From Amycolatopsis granulosa (GTDB lineage: Bacteria > Actinomycetota > Actinomycetes > Mycobacteriales > Pseudonocardiaceae), in assembly GCF_011758745.1 (NCBI RefSeq), contig NZ_JAANOV010000001.1, positions 1,116,001 to 1,180,000 on the forward strand: DNA of 64,000 bases. Direction: 5' to 3'. This document shows positions 55,218 to 63,952 of this stretch, piece by piece (position 1 is the first letter of the stretch; each line of letters starts with the position of its first letter). The position numbers and the translations under genes were made by a program. Under the pieces are notes generated by a model. It was not told where the DNA came from. It was given only the letters and a program-made list of their open reading frames with translations, and did no database searches.

Positions 55218-56833
55218 CGGGTCTCCTGGTTGTCTTCGAGCCGGCGCCGGATCGCCGCCGCCAGCTCGTCGCGGTCGGAGAAGGGGTGCACGACGCCCGC
55301 GGCCTCCTGGCCCGTCTCGTGGCCCTTCCCCGCGATCAGCACGACGTCCCCCCGGCGGGCCAGCTCGACCGCCCGGACGATCGCGTCGCGCCGGTCACCG
55401 ATCTCGAGCACCTCGCCGGCCTCGTGCCCGGCGGCGCGGGCACCGGTGAGCATCGCCGCGCGGATGGCGGCCGGGTCCTCGGAGCGGGGGTTGTCGTCGG
55501 TGACGATGAGGACCTCGCTGCGCCGGGCCGCCGCCTCGCCCATCATCGGGCGCTTCGCGGTGTCCCGGTCGCCACCGCAGCCGAGGACGGTGATGATCCG
55601 GCCCTCGGTGCGGGCGCGCAGCGCGTCCAGCGCCTGCGCCACCGCAGCCGGCTTGTGCGCGTAGTCGACCACGGCAGTGAAGTCCTGGCCCAGGTAGACC
55701 CGCTCCATCCGGCCGGGGACCTCGACGTGCGCCAGACCGGTCACGGTCTCCTCCAGGGTGACCCCGCACGTCTCCAGGATCGCCGCCGCGAGCACGGCGT
55801 TGGCGATGTTGAACGTGCCGGGCAACGGGAGCGTGGCCTGCGCCGAGCGGCCGCCCGGGGCGTGCAGCGTGAACGTCTGCTCACCGGCGGCGGTGGTGGC
55901 GAAGTCGGTGGCCGTCCAGCTCGCGTCGACGCCGGGCTCGGTGGTCACCGTGATGGTGTGCGGCGTGACCAGCTGCTGACCCCACGCGGTGTCGATGCAC
56001 ACCACCTCTGTGGTGGAGCGGCCGTCGAACAGCAACGACTTGGCGGCGAAGTACTCCTCCATGTCCCGGTGGAAGTCGAGGTGGTCCTGGGAGAGGTTGG
56101 TGAACGCGCCGACCGCGAAGCGGGTGCCGTTCACCCGGCCCAGCGCCAGCGCGTGGCTGGACACCTCCATCGGCACGTGGGTGACACCCTGTTCGACCAT
56201 CACCGCGAGCAGCGCCTGCAGATCGGGCGCCTCCGGCGTGGTGAAGGCGCTGGCCAGCCGCTCCCCCGAGATGCGGGTCTCGATCGTGCCGATCAGCCCG
56301 GTGACGTGCCCGGCGGCGCGCAGGCCGGACTCGACCAGGTAGGTGGTGGTGGTCTTGCCGGAGGTGCCGGTGATGCCGAGGACGGCCAGCTCCAGCGACG
56401 GCTCGCCGTAGATCCAGGCGGCCACCGGCCCGAGCACCCCGCGCGGGTCCGGGTGCACCAGCACCGGAACACCCGCGTCGCGCAGCGCCGGCCGCTGCGC
56501 ACCCGCCTCGTCGGTGAGCACCGCGGCCGCACCCGCGGCGATGGCGTCCGCGGCGAAGTCGGCGCCGTGCGCCCGCGCGCCCGGCAGCGCGGCGAACAGG
56601 TCGCCGGGCAGGACGTGCTGCGCCCGCAGCGTTGCCCCGGTCACGACCGTGTCACCGGGCCAGTGCGGCTCGCCGACCAGGCGCGCGTCCGCGCGCGCCA
56701 CCAGAGTGGTGAGCGGGACCGGCTCGATGCGGGTCGGCCGTGGCGGCGCCACCGCCGCCTTCACGGGGCTGTCCGGTACCCGCCCCTCCGCTTCCTGCGA
56801 CATGGTGCTGTTTCCAGACGCGTTCACCGACAC
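55214..56833 (-). CDS. murE: UDP-MurNAc-L-Ala-D-Glu:meso-DAP ligase MurE
   Basis: 539 aa from GTG 56833; ATG 56803 is an alternative. GITGTSGKTTTTYLVESGLR is the ATP loop, MEVSSHALALGRV and FTNLSQDHLDFHRDMEEYFA the substrate loops. DDNPRSEDP near 443-451 selects meso-diaminopimelate, matching actinobacterial wall chemistry. The 126-base gap to ftsI contains short repeats. Confidence 0.97.
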   Translation of the reverse strand: MSVNASGNSTMSQEAEGRVPDSPVKAAVAPPRPTRIEPVPLTTLVARADARLVGEPHWPGDTVVTGATLRAQHVLPGDLFAALPGARAHGADFAADAIAAGAAAVLTDEAGAQRPALRDAGVPVLVHPDPRGVLGPVAAWIYGEPSLELAVLGITGTSGKTTTTYLVESGLRAAGHVTGLIGTIETRISGERLASAFTTPEAPDLQALLAVMVEQGVTHVPMEVSSHALALGRVNGTRFAVGAFTNLSQDHLDFHRDMEEYFAAKSLLFDGRSTTEVVCIDTAWGQQLVTPHTITVTTEPGVDASWTATDFATTAAGEQTFTLHAPGGRSAQATLPLPGTFNIANAVLAAAILETCGVTLEETVTGLAHVEVPGRMERVYLGQDFTAVVDYAHKPAAVAQALDALRARTEGRIITVLGCGGDRDTAKRPMMGEAAARRSEVLIVTDDNPRSEDPAAIRAAMLTGARAAGHEAGEVLEIGDRRDAIVRAVELARRGDVVLIAGKGHETGQEAAGVVHPFSDRDELAAAIRRRLEDNQETR

Positions 56834-56897
56834 AGCACGGAAGGTTACCGAGGTGGTTTTCCCCGCCGTCGCCCCGGTACTCCTAGCGCTTGTGTCT

Positions 56898-56957
56898 CGA
56901 TTGGACAGCGCTTGATCGCGGCAGCGCTCGATGGGACAGCGCCCGATGGGACAGCGA
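56898..56957. repeat. Degenerate 15-bp tandem repeats between ftsI and murE
   Basis: Four imperfect copies of about CGATGGGACAGCGC (56898-56912, 56913-56928, 56929-56943, 56944-56957) end 2 bases before the ftsI stop codon side. Copies 3 and 4 are nearly identical. No coding role seen. Confidence 0.7.
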
Positions 56958-56959
56958 CG

Positions 56960-58849
56960 CTACGGCAGCACCAGGGGCACGTACGGCGCGGCGCCCTGCG
57001 ACAGCGGGATCTGGAACCGCTGCGTCAGGTAGGAGGCGATGTCGTGGAACAGCGGCGCGGCGGAATGGCCCGCGGGCAGCGTGGTGTCCGGCGCGTCGAG
57101 CCGGATGCCGACGACGAGCCGCGGGTTGTCCGCGGGCAGGATCCCGGCGAAGGTGATGTTGTAGAGGGTGTCGCTGTAGGCCCCGGTGGCCGGGTTGACC
57201 TGCTGGCCGGTGCCGGTCTTGCCGGAGATCTGGTAGCCCTCCAGCGCCGCGGTGGGCGCCGTCCCGCTGTTGCCGTTGCGGCCGCTCTGCGTGACCGCCC
57301 GCATCATGTTCCGCACGGTCGTCGCGGTCTGCGGGCTCACGACCTGGGTGGTTTGCGGCGCCGCCTTGGGCACCACCGTGCCGTCCGGCCGGACCTCCTC
57401 CTTGACGATGCTCGGCTGCACGCGCAGGCCGTTGTTCGCGATCGCCTGGTACATCCCGGCCATCTGCACCACCGTCATCGACAGGCCCTGGCCGATCGGC
57501 AGGTTGCCGAACGTGGTGCCGGTCCAGGTGCTGCGTGGCGGCACGAACCCGCGGCTCTCCCCGGACAGGCCCAGGCCGGCGCTCTGCCCGACGCCGAAGC
57601 GCTTGAGGTAGTCCAGGTACTTGTCCGGGCCGAGCTGCTGGGCCAGCAGCAGGGTCCCGATGTTCGACGACTTCGCGAAGACACCGGTGACCGAGAAGTT
57701 CTGGGTGCCGTGGGACCACGCGTCGTGCACGACGTGGTCGGCGACCTTGAGCTGGCCGGGCACCTGCAGCACCGAGTCGGGCGTCACGATGCCCTGGTCG
57801 ATCGCCGCGGTGGCGGTCACGATCTTGTTCACCGAACCCGGTTCGAACGGCGTGGACACCGCCTGCAGGTCCATCAGCGACTGGGTGTAGGTCTTGTTGT
57901 CGTACGGGTCGAAGGTCGCGTCGTCGGCGATGGCGTAGATCTCACCGGTCCCGGCGTCCATCACGACCGCGCTGGCGCCCTTGGCGTGCGACTTGCGCAC
58001 GTAGTCGGCGAGCGCGTTCTGCAGGAAGTACTGCGTGTCCGAGTCCAGCGTGAGCACGACGTCGTTGCCCGGGGTGGCGGGTTGCACGTCCCGCTCGGTG
58101 CCCGGGATGATCACGTTGTCGTTGCCCTGCTTGGTGTCGGCGACGTAGCGGCCCGGACGGCCGGCCAGGTCCGCGTTGAGCGTGTACTCCAGCCCGGACA
58201 GGCCCTGCAGGCTGTGCTTGGACACGTCCGGGTCGTCCATCCGCCAGTTCGCCAGGCCCACCACGTTGGAGGCGAGCGTGTCGCCCGGGTACTGCCGGGC
58301 GGCGCGCACCTCGGCGCCGATCTCCGGGAAGGCGGAGGTGATCTGCCCGGCGATCGACGGCTCGACCCCGTCGACGAGGTAGGTGAACGACGCGGTCTTG
58401 TGGAAGTCGTCGAGCAGCTCCCGCTCGGTGATCCGGCCGGGCAGCTTGGCGGCGATGAACCGGGCCGCGTCCGCCGCGCGCCGCTCGAAGTTCTGGCCCC
58501 CCGCCGGGTTCTTCGCGGCGACCTCGTCCCATGCCTTGCGCATCGCGCGCAGGTTCACCGACAGCGCGCGGGTCTCCACGGTGAAGGCGAGCTTGACGTT
58601 GTTCCGGTCCACAATGGACCCGCGCTTGGCGGGGATGGGGATGGCCGTGCTGCGCTGGCTCTCCGCCTTCGCCGACAGCGACGCGGCCTGGAAACCCTGG
58701 ACCTGCACGAGCTTGAGCCCCGCCAGCACCAGCACCGCGACCAGCGCCACGCGCACGCCGACGTAGCGGCCCTTGCCGGTGGCGGCGTTGGGCTGGCCCG
58801 CCACCTGGCGCATGCGGGCGCCGTAGCTGCGGCGTCCCGGCTTCGCCAT
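56960..58849 (-). CDS. ftsI: Septal class B penicillin-binding protein FtsI (PBP3/PbpB)
   Basis: 629 aa. One membrane helix at about 30-48, a dimerisation domain, then the transpeptidase domain with EPGSVNKIV (active Ser at about 339), SSN near 393 and SGKTGTGQQ near 542. Forms septal cross-links with FtsW. ATG 58849 overlaps the ftsL stop by one base and has GGGAGG six bases upstream; GTG 58852 is the alternative. Confidence 0.97.
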   Translation of the reverse strand: MAKPGRRSYGARMRQVAGQPNAATGKGRYVGVRVALVAVLVLAGLKLVQVQGFQAASLSAKAESQRSTAIPIPAKRGSIVDRNNVKLAFTVETRALSVNLRAMRKAWDEVAAKNPAGGQNFERRAADAARFIAAKLPGRITERELLDDFHKTASFTYLVDGVEPSIAGQITSAFPEIGAEVRAARQYPGDTLASNVVGLANWRMDDPDVSKHSLQGLSGLEYTLNADLAGRPGRYVADTKQGNDNVIIPGTERDVQPATPGNDVVLTLDSDTQYFLQNALADYVRKSHAKGASAVVMDAGTGEIYAIADDATFDPYDNKTYTQSLMDLQAVSTPFEPGSVNKIVTATAAIDQGIVTPDSVLQVPGQLKVADHVVHDAWSHGTQNFSVTGVFAKSSNIGTLLLAQQLGPDKYLDYLKRFGVGQSAGLGLSGESRGFVPPRSTWTGTTFGNLPIGQGLSMTVVQMAGMYQAIANNGLRVQPSIVKEEVRPDGTVVPKAAPQTTQVVSPQTATTVRNMMRAVTQSGRNGNSGTAPTAALEGYQISGKTGTGQQVNPATGAYSDTLYNITFAGILPADNPRLVVGIRLDAPDTTLPAGHSAAPLFHDIASYLTQRFQIPLSQGAAPYVPLVLP

Positions 58850-59574
58850 CACTGCCCTCCCGCGGTCTGCTGCCCCGGCGCCGGGCCGTCCGCGGGCGGG
58901 ACCGGCGACTGCTCCTGCTGGCCCTCGTCCTGCGGCACGTCACCCTCGATCGGGCGGCCACCGGCCGGGGTCCCCGGCTGCAGGACCGGCCCCGACGGCG
59001 CCGGCGCGACCGGCGCGCCCTCGGCCTTCTTCGGCTCGCCGACCACGGTGACCGACCCGTCCGGGTTCTGCACCAGGTGCGCCGGGTCGCCAGCCGGGAC
59101 CATGCCCAGTGCCCTGGCCCGCTCGGCGAGGGAGGACGGCGATTCGGCCCCGCTGACGTCCTGCTGCAACTGCTCGATCCGCTCGGTCAGGCCCGCGTTG
59201 GAGTGCCGCAGCTGTTCCAGCCGGTAGGAGTCGGCGATCGCCTGCGTCGACAGCAACAGCGTGGTCACCACGCCGGCGGCGAGCAGCATCATCACCATCA
59301 GCACGAACGTGGCACGGGAGCGCGGCAACCGCAGCGCCAGCCGCGCCTGCCGCCGCTCCGGCGCCGGGGCGGTGCGCTTGAGCCCCTCGGCGCGCTGCGC
59401 CCGGCGCGCGTAGGCGCGCTCCGCGGCCGTGCTGCGCTGCGGCTGCTGCTGGCGGCCGCGGCGCTTGACCGGGACCGGTGTGCCCAGCCCCTCGGGCACC
59501 GGCGCATCCGAGCGGCGCGGACGCCGTCGCGGCTGGGCACCGGCCTGCCTGCGGGCCCGCGTAGGCGCTGTCAT
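58849..59574 (-). CDS. ftsL: FtsL-like division protein with long N- and C-terminal extensions
   Basis: 241 aa. Residues about 90-112 are the membrane helix ([20 protein letters not shown]), followed by a short coiled coil ([20 protein letters not shown]) and a segment [20 protein letters not shown] seen in actinobacterial FtsL. The basic N-terminus and a Pro/Gln/Gly-rich C-terminal tail make it longer than E. coli FtsL. It bridges FtsQ and the FtsWI synthase. ATG overlaps the rsmH stop. Confidence 0.9.
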   Translation of the reverse strand: MTAPTRARRQAGAQPRRRPRRSDAPVPEGLGTPVPVKRRGRQQQPQRSTAAERAYARRAQRAEGLKRTAPAPERRQARLALRLPRSRATFVLMVMMLLAAGVVTTLLLSTQAIADSYRLEQLRHSNAGLTERIEQLQQDVSGAESPSSLAERARALGMVPAGDPAHLVQNPDGSVTVVGEPKKAEGAPVAPAPSGPVLQPGTPAGGRPIEGDVPQDEGQQEQSPVPPADGPAPGQQTAGGQ

Positions 59575-60539
59575 GCGTCCGCCTCCTTGATCCGTTCGGC
59601 CGCCCGGAGGCGGACCGAGGCCGCCCGGGGGTTGTGTTCGATCTCCGCCTCGCCCGCCTTCTCGGCGCCGCGGGTGACCAGCTTCAGTTCCGGCCCGTGG
59701 CCGGGGAGTTCGACGGGCAGGCCGGGCGGGGTACGGGACTTCGCCAGCTCCGCGAACGCCTGCTTCACGATCCGGTCCTCCAGCGAGTGGTAGGACTCCA
59801 CGACGATCCGGCCGCCCACGGCCAGCGCGGAGAGCGCCGCCGGGACGGCCCGGCGCAGCACCTCCAGTTCGCCGTTGACCTCGATCCGCAGCGCCTGGAA
59901 GGTGCGCTTGGCCGGATGCCCGCCGGTGCGCCGGCTCGCCGCCGGCACCGCGTCGTAGAGGAGGCGCACCAGCCGTTCGCTGCGGTCGAACGGCTGCCGG
60001 GCGCGCTCCGCGACGATCGCCTTGACGATGCGCTGGGCGAACCGTTCCTCGCCGTACTCGCGCAGGACGCGGACCAGCTCGCCCGGTTCGTAGGTGTTGA
60101 GCACGTCGGCCGCGGTGGGCCCGGTGGTGGGGTCCATCCGCATGTCCAGCGGGGCGTCCCGGGCGTAGGCGAACCCGCGCTCGTCGGAGTCCAGCTGCAT
60201 CGAGGACACGCCGAGGTCGAACAACACACCGTCCACATGGGACAGTCCGAGCCGGGAGAGTACCCCGGGCAGGGTGTCGTAGACCGCGTGCACGAGCTCC
60301 ACCCGGTCGCCGAACTTCGCCAGCCGCGCCCGGGAGAGCTCCAGCGCGCGCGGGTCGCGGTCCAGGCCGATGAGCCTCAGCTGCGGGAACGCGGTGAGCA
60401 GCGCCTCGGAATGCCCGCCGAGGCCGGTGGTGGCGTCGACCGCGACGGCGGGACGGCCCTCGAGGGCGGGGGCGAACAGCTCCACCACGCGCTCGATCAG
60501 GACCGGCACGTGCGCCGCCTCGGCTGCCACTACTCCCAC
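59571..60539 (-). CDS. rsmH: 16S rRNA m4C1402 methyltransferase RsmH (MraW)
   Basis: 322 aa. [15 protein letters not shown] binds [37 protein letters not shown] and [17 protein letters not shown] are RsmH signatures. Methylates N4 of C1402 with RsmI. GTG 60539 (or GTG 60530). A structured RNA lies just upstream. Confidence 0.97.
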   Translation of the reverse strand: MGVVAAEAAHVPVLIERVVELFAPALEGRPAVAVDATTGLGGHSEALLTAFPQLRLIGLDRDPRALELSRARLAKFGDRVELVHAVYDTLPGVLSRLGLSHVDGVLFDLGVSSMQLDSDERGFAYARDAPLDMRMDPTTGPTAADVLNTYEPGELVRVLREYGEERFAQRIVKAIVAERARQPFDRSERLVRLLYDAVPAASRRTGGHPAKRTFQALRIEVNGELEVLRRAVPAALSALAVGGRIVVESYHSLEDRIVKQAFAELAKSRTPPGLPVELPGHGPELKLVTRGAEKAGEAEIEHNPRAASVRLRAAERIKEADA

Positions 60540-60556
60540 CCCCTCGTCCCGTCGTC

Positions 60557-60650
60557 CGGATGCCGTCAGGTCCCCGCCCGCCCGCTGCGGACCTGGTGCC
60601 GGGGAAGGTGCACCAGGGCCGCTGAGCGGACAGAGGCCTCACGGCATCCG
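60557..60650 (-). ncRNA. mraW-type structured RNA between mraZ and rsmH
   Basis: An outer 10-bp perfect inverted repeat (60557-60566 with 60641-60650) encloses an inner stem: 60587-60590 plus 60592-60599 with 60610-60617 plus 60619-60622, one mismatch. On the minus strand the 10-base loop reads ACCTTCCCCG. The position before rsmH/mraW, the long stem and the CUUCCCC-type loop match the actinobacterial mraW RNA motif, presumed to regulate the operon in cis; its ligand is unknown. Confidence 0.8.
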
Positions 60651-60724
60651 CCGCCGGATCCCGCCCCCACTGCTGTGCTGCTCCCCGGGCCCGCGCCCCC
60701 CGACGGCGCGGGTACCGGGAACCC

Positions 60725-61156
60725 TCAGAAGACGCCCGGCAAGACCTCTTCCTGGGCCTTCGCGTAGCTGTCCTCGTGTTCCTCCAGGTAGGACTCCCAG
60801 CGCTGGGCGTCCCAGATCTCCAGCCGGGTGATCGCGCCGATCACCACGCACTCCTTGTTGAGCCCGGCGTAACGCCGCAGCTCGGGCGCGATGGCGATGC
60901 GCCCCTGACCGTCCGGACGCTGCTCGTCGGTACCGGCGAACAGGTACCGCTGGTAGGCCCGCACCGCCTCGTTGGTGAAGGGCGCCTCCGCGACCTTGCG
61001 GGCCAGCTGCTCGAACTCGGCACGCGGGAAGACGAAGAGGCAGTGATCTTGCCCCTTGGTGACCATCAGCCCACCTGCCAGCGCGTCGCGGAACTTCGCG
61101 GGCAGCGTGAGCCGCCCCTTGTCGTCCAGCTTCGGGGTGTGCGTGCCGAGGAACAC
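60725..61156 (-). CDS. mraZ: MraZ transcriptional regulator of the dcw operon
   Basis: 143 aa from GTG 61156, giving the classical [19 protein letters not shown] start; GGAGG lies 9 bases upstream. GTG 61162 adds two residues and would sit too close to the site. Two SpoVT/AbrB-like halves: [16 protein letters not shown] and [18 protein letters not shown]. MraZ binds repeats in its own promoter, and such repeats are found 65 bases upstream. Confidence 0.97.
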   Translation of the reverse strand: MFLGTHTPKLDDKGRLTLPAKFRDALAGGLMVTKGQDHCLFVFPRAEFEQLARKVAEAPFTNEAVRAYQRYLFAGTDEQRPDGQGRIAIAPELRRYAGLNKECVVIGAITRLEIWDAQRWESYLEEHEDSYAKAQEEVLPGVF

Positions 61157-61220
61157 CGGCACTCACCTCCCCGCCGCTCCCGGTGGTCGCACCGGTCACG
61201 GCCCCGGGGCCTCCCTTCCG

Positions 61221-61256
61221 CCCCACTGGGCACCACCGTACCCCACTTTTCCCCAC
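61221..61256 (-). promoter_or_regulatory. MraZ operator: four 10-bp-spaced repeats
   Basis: On the minus strand GTGGGG occurs at 61256, 61246 and 61226, with GTGGTG at 61236, each exactly 10 bases apart. MraZ proteins are known to bind TGGGN repeats separated by 5 bases. The array overlaps the -10 and spacer of the mraZ promoter, so binding should repress the operon. Confidence 0.85.
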
Positions 61257-61262
61257 AGTCAA
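61235..61262 (-). promoter_or_regulatory. mraZ (dcw operon) promoter
   Basis: Minus strand TTGACT (61262-61257), 16 bases, TACGGT (61240-61235), with RNA start near 61228, about 70 bases before mraZ. Three of the four MraZ repeats lie inside it. Confidence 0.75.
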
Positions 61263-61515
61263 CGCGGGGACAGAGCCCGACCGGGCGATCCTCGCGCTGT
61301 TTTCGCAGGTCAGGAGGTGGGGGGTGAACTGGGGAGGAGGTGGGGCGGCCGGCGGCGCCTCCCCCGGGCCGGGTATCTCACACCGCCGCGCGGGCCCCGT
61401 TCCCCGGCGTGCGGACCCCTCGGGTGGGCGGATGTGGGGCCGCCGGTGGTGGAGAGTGGGGAGCCCGGATGGGGCACCGTGGGTCACCAACCGCACGGCC
61501 GGCACGGCGGGCGCG
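61263..61515. other. Non-coding region upstream of the mraZ promoter
   Basis: About 250 bases with no credible gene. It is G-rich on the plus strand (runs near 61317-61344 and 61432-61472), but the spacing of these runs is 11-12 or irregular, so they do not extend the MraZ array. It separates the stop of the EspG-like gene from the dcw promoter. Confidence 0.6.
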
Positions 61516-62229
61516 TCAGGGCAGCAGGTCGGCCAGCCGCGCGGCGATCTTCGCCGAGCCGGCCGGCACCACGTTCACCCAGTCCGCTCCCCCGCGCCCC
61601 GGTTCGACCGTGCCCAGGTACGCACCCAGGTCGGTGCGGAACCAGCTGACCCCGCCGGCGCGGCGGACCCGGGCGCCGTCGCGCACCCGGACCGAGAACT
61701 GGCCCGCTCCGAGCACGGGCCGGGACCGGATCGCGTGGATCTCCGCCATCTGCCGCGCAGCGGCCCGCGACCCCTCGCCCCCGGACAGGGCGTCCGCCGG
61801 CAGGCTGACCCCGTGGCCCGGTCCCGGCTCCAGTCCGGGCAGCAGGTCAACGACCGCGGCGACGATCTCGGTGTCCCGGATCCCGGACAGCCCGATCGTG
61901 CGGCTCGGTTGCGCCGCCAGCACGCCGCGCCTGCCCCCGGCGGCGGCGACGGCCCGGAGCGGCACCCCGGCGCCGAGGTCCGGCAGCGCCTCGCACTCGA
62001 CGTAGACGGCGGCCGAGGCGAGCGTCGCCAGGCGGGACTCCAGCGCCGGGTCCAGGCGGTCACCGTCGAGCAGGTTGCGCCCGGCCAGGTTCGCGTGCAC
62101 GGCGCGGCGCACCTCGGCACGTTCGGCCTCGGTCGCGCCGACGCTGCGCACCGCCAGCGGCGGTGGCACGCGGCCGTGGCCGAGGTCGTGCCACAGGATG
62201 TCGAAGGCGGACGCCGAAACCCGGATCAC
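61516..62229 (-). CDS. ESX secretion-associated EspG-like protein
   Basis: 237 aa. The opening IRVSASAFDILWHDLGHGRV with PPPLAVRS and GATEAERAEV, the beta-alpha repeats and the C-terminal WFRTDLGAYLGTVEPG segment fit the EspG family, which chaperones PE/PPE-type substrates of type VII secretion. It overlaps the upstream PPE-like gene by 4 bases, as chaperone/substrate pairs do. GTG 62229. Confidence 0.85.
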   Translation of the reverse strand: MIRVSASAFDILWHDLGHGRVPPPLAVRSVGATEAERAEVRRAVHANLAGRNLLDGDRLDPALESRLATLASAAVYVECEALPDLGAGVPLRAVAAAGGRRGVLAAQPSRTIGLSGIRDTEIVAAVVDLLPGLEPGPGHGVSLPADALSGGEGSRAAARQMAEIHAIRSRPVLGAGQFSVRVRDGARVRRAGGVSWFRTDLGAYLGTVEPGRGGADWVNVVPAGSAKIAARLADLLP

Positions 62230-62783
62230 CGCTGCCCCAGCTCCGGCGGGGGCTCGAAGAAGTGCCCGGGCACGGACTCGCGCAGCGCCGCGTCCCGGGC
62301 GTTGAGCACGTCGATGGCCTTCTGGCGCGCCTCTTCCGCGGCGGCGCGGCGCTGCGCCATCGCGTCCGACAGCCCGGCGAGCGCGGCGAGATCCCCGCTC
62401 GTGGCGGCCGCCCGGATCATCGCGACGGCGTCGTACCCGACCGGCGGCGGCATCTCGTCGCGGGCGCGCGCGGCGATCTCGGCCTGGCGGACCACCGCGC
62501 CGGACAGCGTCAGTGACAATTCGGTGGCGTTCCCGGACCAGCTCTGCGCCTTCGCGATCGTCTTGCCCAGCGCCTCACCCGCGGGCCCCTCGAACGCCGC
62601 CCCGGCCTGGGTGGCGAGGGCGGCCAGCGCCCGCGCCGACTCGCGCAGGCTCCGGGCCAGCCCCGCCCACTGCTCACCGATCCGGCCGGCCGTGGCCGGG
62701 TCGTTGCCGTCGGTCACCTCGGCCGCCATCGCCTCGTGGCTGGCGGATTCATAGCGCCGGGTCGGCTCGGGCACCTTGTCCAC
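62226..62783 (-). CDS. PPE/WXG-like helical protein, probable EspG partner
   Basis: 185 aa, all helical. ATAGRIGEQWAGLARSLRES carries a QW-like turn, followed by a helix pair with AFEGPAGEAL and heptad-rich DAMAQRRAAAEEARQKAIDV. These traits fit PPE/WXG100-type secreted proteins of actinomycetes; a strict family match is uncertain. It precedes the EspG-like gene with a 4-base overlap. GTG 62783. Confidence 0.65.
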   Translation of the reverse strand: MDKVPEPTRRYESASHEAMAAEVTDGNDPATAGRIGEQWAGLARSLRESARALAALATQAGAAFEGPAGEALGKTIAKAQSWSGNATELSLTLSGAVVRQAEIAARARDEMPPPVGYDAVAMIRAAATSGDLAALAGLSDAMAQRRAAAEEARQKAIDVLNARDAALRESVPGHFFEPPPELGQR

Positions 62784-62792
62784 ACTGGCTCC

Positions 62793-63350
62793 CTACGGCA
62801 GTTTCGGCTCGATCAGCCGGGCGACGGTGTCGGCCCGGCGGCACGCGAGCGGGGTGTCGGTGAAGCCGGAGTTGGTCACGTCCACCTGAACGCTGCCCGC
62901 CCGGCCGATGCCGAGCAGGACCGCGCAGGTGCCGTCCCCGGCGCCGCGGTCGGACACCCGGAAACCCTGGTGCCGCCCGACGGTGACGCGCTTGCCGGTG
63001 CCCTTGTCGATCTGCAGCGAGGCCAGCGGAGCGTCCCCGGCGAGCGTGACCGTGACGCCGAAGGTCCCGGCCTCGGTCCAGTCGCAGGCCCGGGAGGTGC
63101 CGATCGTCTTCTCCTGGCCCAGCGAGGTCAGCCCGGCGGTGGACCGGTCGATGGCGGACAGCAGCTCACACGGCTTCAGCGCGTCCGGCCCGGCCGGGTC
63201 CGCCGGCGGTGACGACGGTGACGACGGTGACCAGGGTGGCCCGCTCGACGCACCCGGCGGGGCCGCCGCCGGCTGGGCGGGCGAGGGCGGCCGGCCGCAC
63301 GCGGTGAGCAGCAGCGCCGCCGCGGCGAGCAGGAGGACCCCGGCGCGCAT
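62793..63350 (-). CDS. DUF3558-type lipoprotein
   Basis: 185 aa from ATG 63350, which begins directly with the signal peptide [23 protein letters not shown] is a lipobox, so the Cys is lipidated after LspA cleavage. A Pro/Ser-rich spacer leads to the DUF3558 domain (PCELLSAIDRSTAGLTSLGQ, SRACDWTEAGTFGVTVTL) with conserved cysteines. The GTG at 63365 overlaps the previous stop and adds residues before the signal. Exported partner of the nearby secretion-like genes. Confidence 0.88.
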   Translation of the reverse strand: MRAGVLLLAAAALLLTACGRPPSPAQPAAAPPGASSGPPWSPSSPSSPPADPAGPDALKPCELLSAIDRSTAGLTSLGQEKTIGTSRACDWTEAGTFGVTVTLAGDAPLASLQIDKGTGKRVTVGRHQGFRVSDRGAGDGTCAVLLGIGRAGSVQVDVTNSGFTDTPLACRRADTVARLIEPKLP

Positions 63351-63354
63351 CCGG

Positions 63355-63705
63355 TCAGCCGCCACTGCAGTCCACGCCTTCGGCGGCGTCGTCGTCGCTG
63401 TCGGAGTAGCGCTTGAGGGCGTGGCTGATGTTCGTCTTGAGCGTCTCCAGCTCCTGCCCGAACCGGATCAGCGCGTCCGCCGCCGAGCCGGGGCCGCCGA
63501 GGCCGTAGCGGGCCATGAACTCGCCGACCTCCGCCGCGTACCCGCCGCCCAGCGGCACGGTGCGGCCCAGCACCCGAGCCTCCCGCACCATCTGGCCGAC
63601 GACGTCCTGCAGCCGGCTGATCTGCTGGTAGGCCCCGGCCGCCAGCTCGGGCGAGACCGCGAACGCCCCCGCGTCCACGTGCAGGGCGCCGTGCGTGTCG
63701 GTCAT
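63355..63705 (-). CDS. Small helical protein, WXG100/ESX-like, unknown
   Basis: 116 aa. Two long helices (PELAAGAYQQISRLQDVVGQ and LIRFGQELETLKTNISHALK) flank a GGGYAAEVGEFMARYGLGG turn, a hairpin shape common in ESX-type helical proteins, but no WxG is present. First gene of the lipoprotein/PPE-like/EspG run. ATG 63705; a TATGCT -10-like box lies at 63755-63750. Confidence 0.6.
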   Translation of the reverse strand: MTDTHGALHVDAGAFAVSPELAAGAYQQISRLQDVVGQMVREARVLGRTVPLGGGYAAEVGEFMARYGLGGPGSAADALIRFGQELETLKTNISHALKRYSDSDDDAAEGVDCSGG

Positions 63706-63952
63706 CGGTTGTGTTCGCACCTCTCGGTAGCCACCCGCTTCCGCAGCGCAGCATAGCGTCCGAATCGAGTTCAGGGTTCGTCGACCGACTCGCCCGGCGT
63801 TTGACACACTGGAGGGAAGGCTGGGTGCCGGGCGCGGACCGCGGGCGGAGCACCGCTCCCGGCTGTGCGATCATTCCGCGCCGCGGCGCGGTCCGGCGAG
63901 GACCGCACACCGTGTTCAAGTTTGACAAAGGGCTTCGGCACCAGGAGGTCGA

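Noticed and set aside
56898..56957. CRISPR-like repeats
   Set aside because: Units are only about 15 bp with no spacers, and no cas genes are near.
55286..59227. 1313-codon plus-strand open frame opposite murE-ftsI-ftsL
   Set aside because: It is antisense to well-conserved genes; such frames arise from GC-rich third positions. Its product is Arg/Gly/Asp-rich without motifs.
61311..61472. Plus-strand GTGGGG runs as a second MraZ array
   Set aside because: Spacing is 11-12 bases or irregular and on the wrong strand for mraZ.
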